Positions 7,570 to 15,265 of a stretch of 38,374 bases of DNA are shown here, one piece after another (positions within the stretch are counted from its first letter, which is position 1; each line of letters begins with the position of its first letter). The notes under the pieces were generated by a model, which was given only the letters and a program-made list of their open reading frames with translations, made no database searches and was not told the origin of the DNA. The DNA is from Acidimicrobiia bacterium (GTDB lineage Bacteria > Actinomycetota > Acidimicrobiia > Acidimicrobiales > JANYDT01), in contig JANYDT010000121.1 in the NCBI GenBank assembly GCA_025359845.1, positions 1-38,374 on the forward strand, read 5' to 3'. The position numbers were made by a program, and so were the translations under genes.

Positions 7570-7791
7570 ATGACCCTGTTGGCTTTGATCGAGGTACGGC
7601 CCGGTGTTCGGAGCGGCAAGCCCTGCTTCGTCGGCACGAGGATCGCGGTCTACGACGTGCTTGAGTACCTCGCCGGCGGGATGACGCCCGCCGAGATCGT
7701 CGAGGACTTCCCCGAGCTCACCGAGGATCACGTTCGCGCGGCTCTGGAGTTCGCGGCTATGCGTGAGCGCCGCCTCGCAGTCCCGGCGTGA
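7570..7791 (+). CDS. DUF433 family antitoxin
   Basis: A 73-residue protein with the DUF433 pattern: a GKPCFVGTRIAVYDVLEYLA block followed by GGMTPAEIVEDFPELTEDHV and a final helix RAALEFAAMRERR. DUF433 proteins have a small winged-helix-like fold and act as antitoxins of DUF5615 (PIN-like) toxins. The stop overlaps the GTG of the toxin by GTGA, the normal coupling for this pair. The ATG at 7570 is preferred because the family begins shortly before the GKPC block; an upstream in-frame start would add unrelated residues. Confidence 0.85.
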   Translation: MTLLALIEVRPGVRSGKPCFVGTRIAVYDVLEYLAGGMTPAEIVEDFPELTEDHVRAALEFAAMRERRLAVPA

Positions 7792-8130
7792 AGCTGCTGT
7801 TCGATCAGAACCTGTCGCGTCGCCTCGTCGGCTTTCTCGCGGACGTCTTCCCCCGCGAGCACCCACGTCGCGTTGATCGGTCTGGATACCGCAGGTGACG
7901 TCGACATATGGGACTACGCGGCTACGAACGAGTACATCATCGTGTCGAAAGACTCGGACATCCGTCAGCTCGCGTTCCTGCACGGACCTCCTCCGAAGGC
8001 GATCTGGGTCCGAGTCGGGAACCGACCGACAAAAAGAATCGAAGACCTCCTCCGCTCGTCCGCTGAGACAATCGAACACTTCGTCGAATCGAAAGACGAG
8101 GCACTCCTCGTACTCCCGATTTACCGTAGC
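7788..8130 (+). pseudogene. DUF5615 PIN-like toxin, frameshifted
   Basis: GTG 7788 begins VKLLFDQNLSRRLVGFLADV, the family's metal-binding N-terminal strand (LLFDQNLS). After FP the frame is lost at a run of five C (7850-7854) and reaches TGA near 7897. Dropping one C restores FPASTHVALIGLDTAGDVDI and continues through NEYIIVSKDSDIRQLAFLHG, PPPKAIWVRVGN and RIEDLLRSSAETIEHF. No stop occurs near the usual family end and the frame runs on into unrelated DNA, so the 3' end is also altered; the end given is approximate. A sequencing error in the C run cannot be excluded for the first lesion. Confidence 0.75.
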
Positions 8131-8341
8131 GACAAGTGCGCAGTGGATTCGACAACAGTCCAAGAGCAGAGTCGCACACCGCACGCGGCCGAACTGCAGC
8201 ATCATCGATCCGGGCCACCCACTGTCGATGGCTCAAGCCTCATTCGGTCGCTTCCGGGCCACATACAACGTGCTCCACCCGCAACATCGGGGAAGTCCGT
8301 GGCCTCGTGGTCCGGCTCAAGCAGCAACGCCCAGTCCGCGG
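8131..8341. other. Unassigned DNA inside the decayed element
   Basis: Both strands were read through this stretch. Open frames exist on the plus strand but show no recognisable family and appear to be compositional. No repeat or promoter was recognised. It probably holds scrambled remains of the element, including whatever followed the integrase N-terminus. Confidence 0.3.
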
Positions 8342-8749
8342 CTACGGGATCTGGGCACACTCCATCACGCCATCGAGGGCCTCGCGATGGCGCACCGTCA
8401 ATTGTTCCAGTCGGACCGAGCCGAGCACGGGTACAAAGTCGACGGCGGCAATACGCCGGTACTCGCGCATCGTCGACGGTGACCGTCCTTCGAACTCCGC
8501 CGCGTGGACCAGCCAGCGCGCCAGCAACTGGCCGACAGTCATCCCCTGCGCCGCCCGCAGCGCATCATCAGGCCGCCTCGACAGGCCGATCTCCATCGCG
8601 GCCATCGCCTCGACCCGCCGAACGCTTGGTGCCCGTGACGACCTGCGTCACGCGGTCGTACCGACCATCGGTCTTGCGCGCGCCGGTGATCACGATCTGC
8701 CAACGCCGGGCACCCGTGCGCCCGGGGTCAGCTCGCGAATCATGCCCAT
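8342..8749 (-). pseudogene. Tyrosine integrase remnant (N-terminal domains only)
   Basis: Reading leftward from ATG 8749 gives MGMIRELTPGARVP, the usual opening of actinobacterial phage-type integrases. The frame shifts near 8710 to RWQIVITGARKTDGRYDRVT and GTKRSA, then again near 8600 (one extra base) to the core-binding SAM-like domain: GMTVGQLLARWLVHAAEFEG, RSPSTMREYRRIAAVDFVPV and LGSVRLEQLTVRHREALDGV. It stops at TAG 8342-8344. The catalytic R-H-R-Y domain, about 200 residues, is absent. Its position right beside the tRNA-Ser attachment end fits an element integrase, now dead. Confidence 0.8.
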
Positions 8750-8830
8750 GCGCCAATGTCGCGCGCGTTTCGCGCGCGAACGACAGTGCTACGGAAAAAG
8801 CATTCGCCGAAAACATGCTCTGACCACCAG

Positions 8831-8914
8831 CGGAAGGGGAGGGATTCGAACCCCCGGGGCTCATCACCCAACGGTTTTCAAGACCGCCGCATTCGGCCGC
8901 TCTGCCACCCTTCC
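8831..8914 (-). tRNA. tRNA-Ser (UGA anticodon)
   Basis: On the minus strand the sequence folds as a class II tRNA. The acceptor strand GGAAGGG pairs with the 3' CCCTTCC (8-base CCCCTTCC tail), followed by discriminator G (8831), as required for tRNA-Ser. The anticodon arm CGGTCTTGAAAACCG holds TGA, a long variable arm (GGGTGATGAGCCC) follows, and the T loop is GGTTCGAATCC. The 3' CCA is not encoded. The gene's 3' end is the integration point of the decayed element. Confidence 0.95.
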
Positions 8915-8992
8915 TGAACTGCGCTCAGGGTAGTTCAGGCCAAGCCGCGTGAGTGAACTCCGATCCGGTGGTCGACTCAGTAACCTGCACAG

Positions 8993-11215
8993 GTGCCGTC
9001 CGACCGCCCCACGCGTCTTGTTGTCGTCGGCGCGGCTGCGGGGATCGGTCGGTGGCTGAGCGACCACGTCCTCGCCACAATGGCGTGGGACCACGTCACG
9101 CTCGTCGATGCGTCCGAACAGGTTCACACCGTGGAGCACCGATTCGCCGGACCGGTCACCCGAACGCAACGAATCGTTGACGTCGCCTTCGACGGCTCGG
9201 CCGCTGCGGTTTGCCTGGCCGTTCCGATCACCACCCTGCCCGCCGTCACCGCCGAGCTACTGCCGAACCTGCGGTCCGATGCGGTCGTCTTCCACCTCGC
9301 TAACGAGCAAGTTCGAGCTGGCTCGTTCCTGAGAGCGCAGCGCGCCGACATCGCACTGTTCGGGGTGCATGCCCTGTTCGGGCTCACGGCCGAGCAGGTG
9401 GCCGGACAAACCTTTGCCGTGTGCCCAGATGCCGATCATCCCGACTGCCACCGCTGGCTGGCCGAGGCCATCGACGGCGAGGGCGGGTTGGTCAACGAAC
9501 TCACGCCCGAGCACCACGACAAGATCATGGGGGTGGTGCAAACGGCCGCCCATCAAAGCCTTTTGGCCTTTGCCGATGTGGTCGGTCGGTCGGGTTTCGA
9601 CCTCGAACGCGACCTATGGGCCAATCGGACGCCGGTTTTCGAGTTGCTGCTCGGCCTGGCCAGCCGCGTGCTGGCGCCGGGGCAAGAATTCACGACCGCG
9701 TCCATCCAGGCGGCCGACCAGGACGGACGCATCGCCACTTCGTTTTCTGAAGCGGTGGCCCGGCTGGGAGAGACCCGTCAACCCCAGGCCGTTGCGGCTC
9801 TTCGTGAGCCCTTCCCCGGCACTTTGTTCAGCCGCATCCAACAGGCCGGGGGGCTCGCCATCGCCGCCACGCAGGCCACACGGGCTCGCGTTGCGCAACA
9901 CCGCCACGCCGGCGAGCTCGTCGCCGCGCAAGCCAACGATGGCGCCCGCCTCCATGTCGGCATTGTCGAGCGAGCCACCCCGACGAGCTTCACGCTGCGC
10001 AACGTTCTCGTCGGTCAGCCCGGCCGCGCCGCGCTGCTGACCGACGCCGAGGCCGTCGCCAACGCCAAGAAACTCGGCATCGCCGGCACGCCCCGGTCGG
10101 TCGAGTTGACGCTCGGCAAGGTCCGCCTGCTCACCGCGTCCGAACTCGAGACCGCCCTCGACTCGTGGCTCGCCACGGTCACCCGCGGTTGCAAGTTTCT
10201 CGTGCCGGAGGGGATCAGCGGTGCGTCGGCCCGTAGAGTCGTGGAGGGAGTGGTGCACGTGACCGGCGTCGAACTGGTCAGCGAAGAGGTACGACTCGGG
10301 CAACGCGAAGTAGTGGTCCGCTTTCGAGCCCGGAGCGATCGAGACATCGACGTCATCGAACGGGCCATCCAGGCCCGGATCGACGAGGTGTTCGAATGGC
10401 CCGATGGCGTCGTTCTGCCCGTCGTCGTACCTGTCGACCGGATCGGCTACCTCGGCCCGCAAGGCACGTTCTCGGAAGTGGCCGCCCGTCAGTTGGCCCG
10501 CCTCCTCGGCGCGGCCGACACGCCTCGCATCGAGCATGCCGATTTTCCGTCGCTGCTGGCCGCGCTCGAGGCCGGCGATGTGCCGATCATCGTATTGCCC
10601 ATGACCAATTCATCGAGCGGGCTGGTCGATCTCGCGGCCCGAACACTCGCCTCCGCCAACCCCGATGTGGTGGCCGGCGGTGTGGTCGACGTGCCGGTCC
10701 GGATCGACGCTTATACGGCCGCCGGCACGACGTTTCACCCGGGCGCGGACGTGTACACGCACCCCCAAGTCCTGCGCCAGTGCTCGGCGTTCATCGCCGC
10801 CAACCATCTCGTCGGCCACGAATGCACATCCACCGCGGATGCTTGTCGACTGGTCATCGCGCAGAACGCGGGTGTCGCCCTCGCCGGTGCCGGAATGGAG
10901 CTGGAACTCCCCCTCGAACTCCATCGGGCCAGCGTGGCCAACTTGGCCGGCGCCCTCACCCGCTTTCTCGTTTTGGCGCGGACCGCAGCCTTCGGGACCC
11001 CGCCGCGCGCCGACGTGACGACCCGCTCGATATGGATCATCGACGGCGACCTCCCCCCGCACCGTGCGGCCCGTTACGACGAGGTGTTACGGGGCCCGTC
11101 GGGACGCAGCCTCGTCGTGTCGACCCGAGCCGATCGGCTTACGGCGGGCGTCGGCGTGCGGTTCGTCGGCACCCTTCCGTGGTCGCCCCGTACGCCGATC
11201 GTCGTGGTCGAGTAG
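8993..11215 (+). CDS. TyrA-PheA fusion: prephenate dehydrogenase-like and prephenate dehydratase-like domains
   Basis: A 740-residue protein. Residues about 8-290 resemble prephenate dehydrogenase: a Rossmann start (RLVVVGAAAGIGRWLSDHVL), GVHALFG around H126 (compare HPMFGP), and TPEHHDKIMGVVQTAAHQ at 171-188, matching the conserved EHD..M..VQ..H helix. Residues about 483-665 resemble prephenate dehydratase: GYLGPQGTFSEVAARQLARL, VLPMTNSSSG in place of the usual P-I-E-N-S, and ALTRF, the family's catalytic TRF motif. The region between (about 290-480) is unassigned, and no ESRP-type ACT motif was seen at the C-terminus. It would serve tyrosine and phenylalanine synthesis from prephenate if both parts are active. 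The GTG start follows a -10-like TAACCT by 6 bases, suggesting a leaderless mRNA. Confidence 0.8.
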   Translation: MPSDRPTRLVVVGAAAGIGRWLSDHVLATMAWDHVTLVDASEQVHTVEHRFAGPVTRTQRIVDVAFDGSAAAVCLAVPITTLPAVTAELLPNLRSDAVVFHLANEQVRAGSFLRAQRADIALFGVHALFGLTAEQVAGQTFAVCPDADHPDCHRWLAEAIDGEGGLVNELTPEHHDKIMGVVQTAAHQSLLAFADVVGRSGFDLERDLWANRTPVFELLLGLASRVLAPGQEFTTASIQAADQDGRIATSFSEAVARLGETRQPQAVAALREPFPGTLFSRIQQAGGLAIAATQATRARVAQHRHAGELVAAQANDGARLHVGIVERATPTSFTLRNVLVGQPGRAALLTDAEAVANAKKLGIAGTPRSVELTLGKVRLLTASELETALDSWLATVTRGCKFLVPEGISGASARRVVEGVVHVTGVELVSEEVRLGQREVVVRFRARSDRDIDVIERAIQARIDEVFEWPDGVVLPVVVPVDRIGYLGPQGTFSEVAARQLARLLGAADTPRIEHADFPSLLAALEAGDVPIIVLPMTNSSSGLVDLAARTLASANPDVVAGGVVDVPVRIDAYTAAGTTFHPGADVYTHPQVLRQCSAFIAANHLVGHECTSTADACRLVIAQNAGVALAGAGMELELPLELHRASVANLAGALTRFLVLARTAAFGTPPRADVTTRSIWIIDGDLPPHRAARYDEVLRGPSGRSLVVSTRADRLTAGVGVRFVGTLPWSPRTPIVVVE

Positions 11216-11250
11216 TAATGTAGTCACTACTCGATGATATGGTAACTACA
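11210..11250 (+). promoter_or_regulatory. Operator/promoter of the Phd-VapC-type toxin-antitoxin module
   Basis: Two interlocking inverted repeats precede the antitoxin: GAGTAGT (11210-11216)/ACTACTC (11226-11232) and TGTAGT (11219-11224)/ACTACA (11245-11250). The core GTAGT/ACTAC half-site therefore occurs four times, as expected for cooperative autoregulation by antitoxin-toxin complexes. TATGGT (11238-11243) is a candidate -10 ending 6 bases before the ATG at 11250, so repression by occlusion and a leaderless mRNA are both plausible. Confidence 0.65.
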
Positions 11251-11504
11251 TGGAAGTCGGTATCCGCGAACTCAAGGCCCAACTCTCCGAATACGTGCGA
11301 CGGGCCGAGCAGGGCGAAGTGATCACCGTCACCGAACGAGGGAGGCCTTGCGCCGTACTCGCACCCGTGGCCGGGCGAGTGCGAATTCAACAAGGCATCG
11401 AAGAAGGCTGGATCACGCCGGCCACCCGGCGCGGTCTGAGCGCCACCGTGCGGCACCCTGGAGCGAGAAGCGTGCTCGACTTGCTCGGCGAAGATCGCGG
11501 CTGA
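11250..11504 (+). CDS. Phd/YefM-type antitoxin
   Basis: An 84-residue antitoxin. The N-terminal Phd/YefM DNA-binding fold is clear: MEVGIRELKAQLSEYVRRAE, then QGEVITVTERGRPCAVLAPV. The C-terminal half is the flexible toxin-neutralising part (ARSVLDLLGEDRG). The stop overlaps the toxin start as TGATG, so the two are translationally coupled. The interlocked inverted repeats just upstream are probably its own operator. Confidence 0.9.
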   Translation: MEVGIRELKAQLSEYVRRAEQGEVITVTERGRPCAVLAPVAGRVRIQQGIEEGWITPATRRGLSATVRHPGARSVLDLLGEDRG

Positions 11505-11908
11505 TGACCCTCTACGTCGACTCGAGCGCGCTCTTGAAGCGTTATCTCGTCGAACCGGATTCGGAGAGGGCCGATGAGGTTCTCGGGTCCGACGACCAGT
11601 TGCTGACGGCCCGTCACACCACTGTCGAGGTGCGGCGCAATCTGTCCCGCGCCCTCACCGGTGCGCCCCTCACCCAAGCCCGACGATCGTTTCAGCGCGA
11701 CCTTGGAGCGTTCTCGATCATCGAGTTGTCACCCGCCGTGTGCGATGCCGCGATCACCATCGCCGAGCACCTGGGTGTCCGAACCCTCGACGCACTGCAT
11801 CTAGGGGCCCTTCAGCAAGTCGGAGGCGTGGCCGTCACCTTGCTCACTTTCGACCTTCGCCAAGCTCAGGCCGCTCGGTCCCTTGGTTACACCGTCCTGG
11901 GGTGCTGA
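11504..11908 (+). CDS. VapC-type PIN-domain toxin
   Basis: A 134-residue PIN-domain ribonuclease. Acidic residues expected at the active site are in place: D6 (MTLYVDSSALLKRY), E42 (TTVEVRRNL), D96 (RTLDALHLGA) and D117 (LLTFDLRQAQAARSLG). VapC proteins cut tRNA or rRNA with Mg2+/Mn2+; the RNA target is unknown here. Length and frame are intact, so the module looks functional, unlike the DUF433/DUF5615 pair. The DUF983 gene begins four bases after its stop. Confidence 0.9.
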   Translation: MTLYVDSSALLKRYLVEPDSERADEVLGSDDQLLTARHTTVEVRRNLSRALTGAPLTQARRSFQRDLGAFSIIELSPAVCDAAITIAEHLGVRTLDALHLGALQQVGGVAVTLLTFDLRQAQAARSLGYTVLGC

Positions 11909-11912
11909 CCTC

Positions 11913-12374
11913 GTGATCGCGCCCGAGGGCACCCCGACCACCAAGGGGGCGCCGACGGCGGAGCCACCGCCAGCCTCCACCAAGCGCATGCTGTGGCGCG
12001 GGTTGACGCGCCGGTGCGCCCTGTGCGGGTCGGGACACTTATTCCGGCGCTGGTTCTCGATGGTGCCCGAGTGCCCGCGCTGCGGCTATCGCTTCGAGCG
12101 GGAGGAAGGCTTTTTTCTCGGGGCCTTCGTCATCAACTTCGTCGTGGCCGAGGGGGCGCTCATCCTGTTGCTGATAGTCGGGTTCGCCATCACTCTGCCC
12201 GATCCGCCGCTCGGCAAACTGGTCACTGTCGGACTCGCACTGAGTGTGCTCGTTCCGTTGGTCGGATATCCGTTCTCGAAGACTGTGTGGTCGGCCGTCG
12301 ACCACATCATGAGAAAGACTATGGGCGAGTCGTATCGAGGCGGCCGCCAGCCGGGGTTCAAGAGCCGTGGTTGA
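11913..12374 (+). CDS. DUF983 membrane protein with zinc-ribbon-like motif
   Basis: A 153-residue DUF983 protein. A Pro/Thr-rich start leads into RCALCGSGHLFRRWFSMVPE and CPRCGYRFEREEGFFLGAFV; the two CxxC pairs form a likely zinc site. Two membrane helices follow (VVAEGALILLLIVGFAITL and TVGLALSVLVPLVGYPFS). Family function is unknown. I start at GTG 11913, four bases after the VapC stop; a TTG at 11883 would overlap vapC. The 3' end overlaps larB by 8 bases. Confidence 0.82.
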   Translation: MIAPEGTPTTKGAPTAEPPPASTKRMLWRGLTRRCALCGSGHLFRRWFSMVPECPRCGYRFEREEGFFLGAFVINFVVAEGALILLLIVGFAITLPDPPLGKLVTVGLALSVLVPLVGYPFSKTVWSAVDHIMRKTMGESYRGGRQPGFKSRG

Positions 12375-13068
12375 ACGCGTCATAAAAAGTGACGGTCACC
12401 TCGGTTTCGCCAACGTCGATCACGACCGGGCCCGCCGTCAAGGCATGCCCGAGGCCGTTTATGCGCCGGGCAAGACCGCTGAAGAGTGCCGGGCCATAGT
12501 TTCGGAGCTGCTCACCAACGGTACCGGGCCGGTGATCTTGTCGCGCGCCAACGCCGACCAACGCGACGCTGCACCCCCCCAGGCAACCATCACCGCCACG
12601 ACGCCCGGGACCCACACCCTCGTGTGGAGGGCCGCGCCCGTCCGCCCCGAGATCGTGATGATCGTCACCGCCGGCACGGCCGACGGACCGGTCGCCGACG
12701 AGTGCGCCGCCACCCTGCGAGCCTTCGGATTGCAGGCGCAGATGCGACGCGACTGTGGGGTGGCCGGTATTCATCGCGTGTTGGCCCACACCGTCGAGCT
12801 GCAAGCGGCCGACGCCATCGTGGTCGTCGCCGGGATGGAAGGGGCGTTGGCCAGCGTGGTGGGCGGATTGACGGGCGCACCGATCGTGGCGGTGCCCACC
12901 AGCGTCGGCTACGGATCGTCGCTGGAAGGGGTCACTGCGCTGCTCGCCATGCTCAGTTCGTGCGCCGCCGGCGTGACCGTCGTAGGCATCGACAACGGCT
13001 ACGGCGCGGCCGGCGCCGTGGTTCGAATGGTCAACACCGCCAATCGTGCGAGACGATCACCGGCGTGA
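12367..13068 (+). CDS. larB: LarB, pyridinium-3,5-biscarboxylic acid mononucleotide synthase
   Basis: A 233-residue LarB. The C-terminal two-thirds is the AIR-carboxylase-like domain: VMIVTAGTADGPVADECAAT, QMRRDCGVAGIHRVLAHTVE, ADAIVVVAGMEGALASVVGG, APIVAVPTSVGYGSS and VTVVGIDNGYGAAGAV. LarB carboxylates and hydrolyses nicotinic acid adenine dinucleotide, the first step of nickel-pincer nucleotide synthesis. Start is GTG 12367. It is followed by larC in a GTGA overlap. Neither LarE (sulfur transfer) nor a LarA-type racemase is within the window. Confidence 0.92.
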   Translation: MVERVIKSDGHLGFANVDHDRARRQGMPEAVYAPGKTAEECRAIVSELLTNGTGPVILSRANADQRDAAPPQATITATTPGTHTLVWRAAPVRPEIVMIVTAGTADGPVADECAATLRAFGLQAQMRRDCGVAGIHRVLAHTVELQAADAIVVVAGMEGALASVVGGLTGAPIVAVPTSVGYGSSLEGVTALLAMLSSCAAGVTVVGIDNGYGAAGAVVRMVNTANRARRSPA

Positions 13069-14273
13069 CCCGCACCGCCTGGTTCCACTGTTTCGCCGGT
13101 ATCGCCGGCGACATGGCCCTTGGCGCGCTCGTCGACGCCGGCGCCGACATCGCGGAAGTCCGGGCGATGCTCGAACGCCTCCCTGTGGGGGGCTGGGCGA
13201 TCGCCGCGGAAACGGTCATGCGCGCCGGGATGGGGGCCACCAAAGTGCACGTGCATGCGCCCGATGACGGAGGTGTCGTGCGCACGTATAGCCATATCAC
13301 CGCACTGATCGAAGAAGCGCGGCTTCCAGACCGAGTCCGCGACCGGGCCCAGGCCACGTTCGGAGCGTTGGCCGAAGCCGAGGCTCACGTGCATCGCCGG
13401 CCAATACATCAGATCCACTTCCACGAAGTCGGCGGGATTGACGCCATCGTCGACATCGTCGGCACCTGCGCAGCGCTGGAGATTCTCGGCGTCGACGAAC
13501 TCACGACCAGCCCGCTGGCTCAAGGGATGGGCATGATCCGCAGCGACCATGGGCTCCTACCCAATCCGGTACCGGCGGTCATGGCGTTGTTGGCGTCGCG
13601 CAACGTACCCACGGTGGGGCGCGACATCGCGATGGAACTGACGACCCCGACGGGCGCCGCCTTGGTCACCGCGTTGGCCGCCGGCTTCGGGCCTATCCCG
13701 GCTATGGCCGCGTCGGCGGTCGGCTACGGCGCCGGCTCCCGCGACCTCGACGGGCTCCCTAACCTTGTTCAGGTCGTCATCGGCACGGCGGCGGCCCCCA
13801 GCGGCGCGGCTCATTCCCTCCGATTACTCGAAGCCAACGTCGACGACGTGACCGGAGAAGTGCTCGGCCATGTCGTCGGGGTGCTGTTCGAGGCCGGCGC
13901 CAACGACGCTTGGGTCACGCCGATCGTCATGAAGAAGGGGCGTCCGGCCTTCACCATCAGTGCCCTGTGCGACCCCGCGCTCGCCGATCAGATCAGCAAT
14001 GTCCTGGCCATCGAATCGGGGTCGCTTGGGGTCAGGCGCACGGCCGTCGACCGATGGGCATCGACGCGCGAAATGCACGAGGTCGATGTCGACGGCTACC
14101 CGGTTCGTATCAAGGTGGGGCCAGGACGGGCCAAGGCCGAGTTCGACGACGCCGCCCGCATCGCCCGCCGCACCGGCGTGCCGCTGCGCGAAGTCTTGGC
14201 CCGTGCGGAGGCGGCCTGGCGGCACGCCCAAGACATCCGGTCCGAACACCCATCGGGAGGAGACCCGGCCTGA
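13065..14273 (+). CDS. larC: LarC, nickel insertion protein of the nickel-pincer cofactor
   Basis: A 402-residue LarC of normal length. It opens TAWFHCFAGIAGDMALGALV (the family's 'D...GiaGDM..aaLvdlG' start). It also carries HQIHFHEVGGIDAIVDIVGT, LTTSPLAQGMGMIRSDHGLL and PNPVPAVMALL, then the C-terminal LEANVDDVTGEVLGHVVGVL and WVTPIVMKKGRPAFTISALC. LarC inserts Ni into the pincer nucleotide using CTP. In some bacteria LarC is made by programmed frameshifting; here one uninterrupted frame covers both halves. GTG start overlapping the larB stop. The gene ends convergent with gluQ, 40 bases away. Confidence 0.92.
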   Translation: MTRTAWFHCFAGIAGDMALGALVDAGADIAEVRAMLERLPVGGWAIAAETVMRAGMGATKVHVHAPDDGGVVRTYSHITALIEEARLPDRVRDRAQATFGALAEAEAHVHRRPIHQIHFHEVGGIDAIVDIVGTCAALEILGVDELTTSPLAQGMGMIRSDHGLLPNPVPAVMALLASRNVPTVGRDIAMELTTPTGAALVTALAAGFGPIPAMAASAVGYGAGSRDLDGLPNLVQVVIGTAAAPSGAAHSLRLLEANVDDVTGEVLGHVVGVLFEAGANDAWVTPIVMKKGRPAFTISALCDPALADQISNVLAIESGSLGVRRTAVDRWASTREMHEVDVDGYPVRIKVGPGRAKAEFDDAARIARRTGVPLREVLARAEAAWRHAQDIRSEHPSGGDPA

Positions 14274-14298
14274 TTTCGGTCGCGTACCGCCCAATTCC

Positions 14299-14314
14299 AG
14301 GGCGAACCGGCCCT
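14299..14314. terminator. Weak hairpin between convergent larC and gluQ
   Basis: AGGGC (14299-14303), a six-base loop and GCCCT (14310-14314) form a short GC-rich hairpin between the two convergent stop codons. It has no T tract in either direction, so a terminator role is only suggested by position. Confidence 0.25.
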
Positions 14315-15261
14315 TAGGGTCGGCTTAAGCGTGGTGCTTCTCCGGCAGCGCCGGTTCGGTCCGCCGCTTGGCCCCACACCCAGGGTTGGCGAGGCAGGCG
14401 GACCGGCTCGAACCGCTCCAGCAGGTCGGCCATGGTCACCGGCTCGTTCGGCTCACACAGGCCCACGGAGGCGCCGAGCAACGAGCGGACCCCCTCGGCC
14501 GACCGACCCAGAGCCTGCTGATCGGCCAGGGTTACGCCACCATCGCGTTTGGCCAGCCGCTGTCCGGATGGCCCGAGCACCAAAGGCACATGGGCGTAGC
14601 TCGGTGCCGCGAAACCCAGCAGGTGGGCAAGCCCCGCTTGACGCGGGCTGGAGGTGAGGAGATCGTCACCCCGCACGACTTGCTCGATGCCTTGGCCGCA
14701 GTCGTCCACGACGACCGCGAGGTTGTAGGCCGGAACACCGTCGTTGCGGCGCAGCACAAAGTCATCGACCAAACCACGAACCGGGCCGCACAACAGATCG
14801 TCGACGACGACCGACGCGCCGTCAGAACGAAGCCGCAACGCCGGCCTCCGTCCGACCGCCTCGTGCGCTGCCTGAGCGGAGGACGACAACCGCCGACACG
14901 TCCCCGGATACGGCGCCACCTCTCCATGGGGCGCCGACACCGCGGCCTGGATTTCCTTGCGGGTGCAAAAGCACGGATAGGTCAGGCCCTGCTCCGCAAG
15001 CAACCTGATGGCCGCTTCGTAGCGTTCCCAGCGCTCGGACTGACGCACCACCGTTCCGTCCCAATCGACGCCGAGCGAAGCCAGATCGGCGAGCTGTTGC
15101 CCCTCGTGCTCGGGCCGGGCCACGACGTGATCGAGATCTTCCATCCGCACCAAGAACCGACTCGACGTTGAACGGGCGAACAACCACGCCAACATCGCCG
15201 TGCGCAGATTGCCGAGATGCAGCGCCCCGGTCGGAGACGGAGCGAAACGACCGACCGCCAT
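14314..15261 (-). CDS. gluQ: Glutamyl-Q tRNA(Asp) synthetase
   Basis: A 315-residue protein, the length of GluQ and much shorter than a full GluRS because the anticodon-binding domain is missing. The HIGH-type motif is FAPSPTGALHLGN (residues 6-18). The zinc site C97-x-C99...Y118...C122 matches GluQ, and LAKRDGG replaces KMSKS. GluQ attaches glutamate to queuosine in the wobble position of tRNA-Asp, so the host should carry queuosine. The ATG at 15261 directly precedes the first motif. It begins 4 bases after the CDF transporter stop, so the two form an operon. Confidence 0.88.
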   Translation of the reverse strand: MAVGRFAPSPTGALHLGNLRTAMLAWLFARSTSSRFLVRMEDLDHVVARPEHEGQQLADLASLGVDWDGTVVRQSERWERYEAAIRLLAEQGLTYPCFCTRKEIQAAVSAPHGEVAPYPGTCRRLSSSAQAAHEAVGRRPALRLRSDGASVVVDDLLCGPVRGLVDDFVLRRNDGVPAYNLAVVVDDCGQGIEQVVRGDDLLTSSPRQAGLAHLLGFAAPSYAHVPLVLGPSGQRLAKRDGGVTLADQQALGRSAEGVRSLLGASVGLCEPNEPVTMADLLERFEPVRLPRQPWVWGQAADRTGAAGEAPRLSRP

Positions 15262-15265
15262 TCGA

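Larger units (their letters stand above)
7377..8852. mobile_element. Decayed tRNA-Ser-integrated element
   Basis: The interval is bounded by a repeat of the tRNA-Ser 3' end. An identical 25-base stretch lies at 7377-7401 and 8828-8852 in the same orientation, and weaker similarity extends to about 7430. One copy belongs to the intact tRNA gene. Between them are a DUF433 antitoxin, a frameshifted DUF5615 toxin, unassigned DNA and, next to the tRNA, the N-terminal third of a tyrosine integrase with two frameshifts and no catalytic domain. This is the layout left by an integrase-driven element that entered a tRNA 3' end and decayed. The size (about 1.45 kb) implies most cargo is gone. Confidence 0.7.

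Noticed and set aside
7873-8823. A 316-codon plus-strand frame beginning inside the toxin
   Set aside because: Only the first 85 or so codons are the DUF5615 toxin after its frameshift. The rest is Ser/Arg/Pro-rich sequence opposite the integrase remnant.
9614-10537. A 307-codon minus-strand open frame inside the TyrA-PheA gene
   Set aside because: It lies wholly opposite a gene with clear protein motifs and has no recognisable domain; typical high-GC antisense frame.
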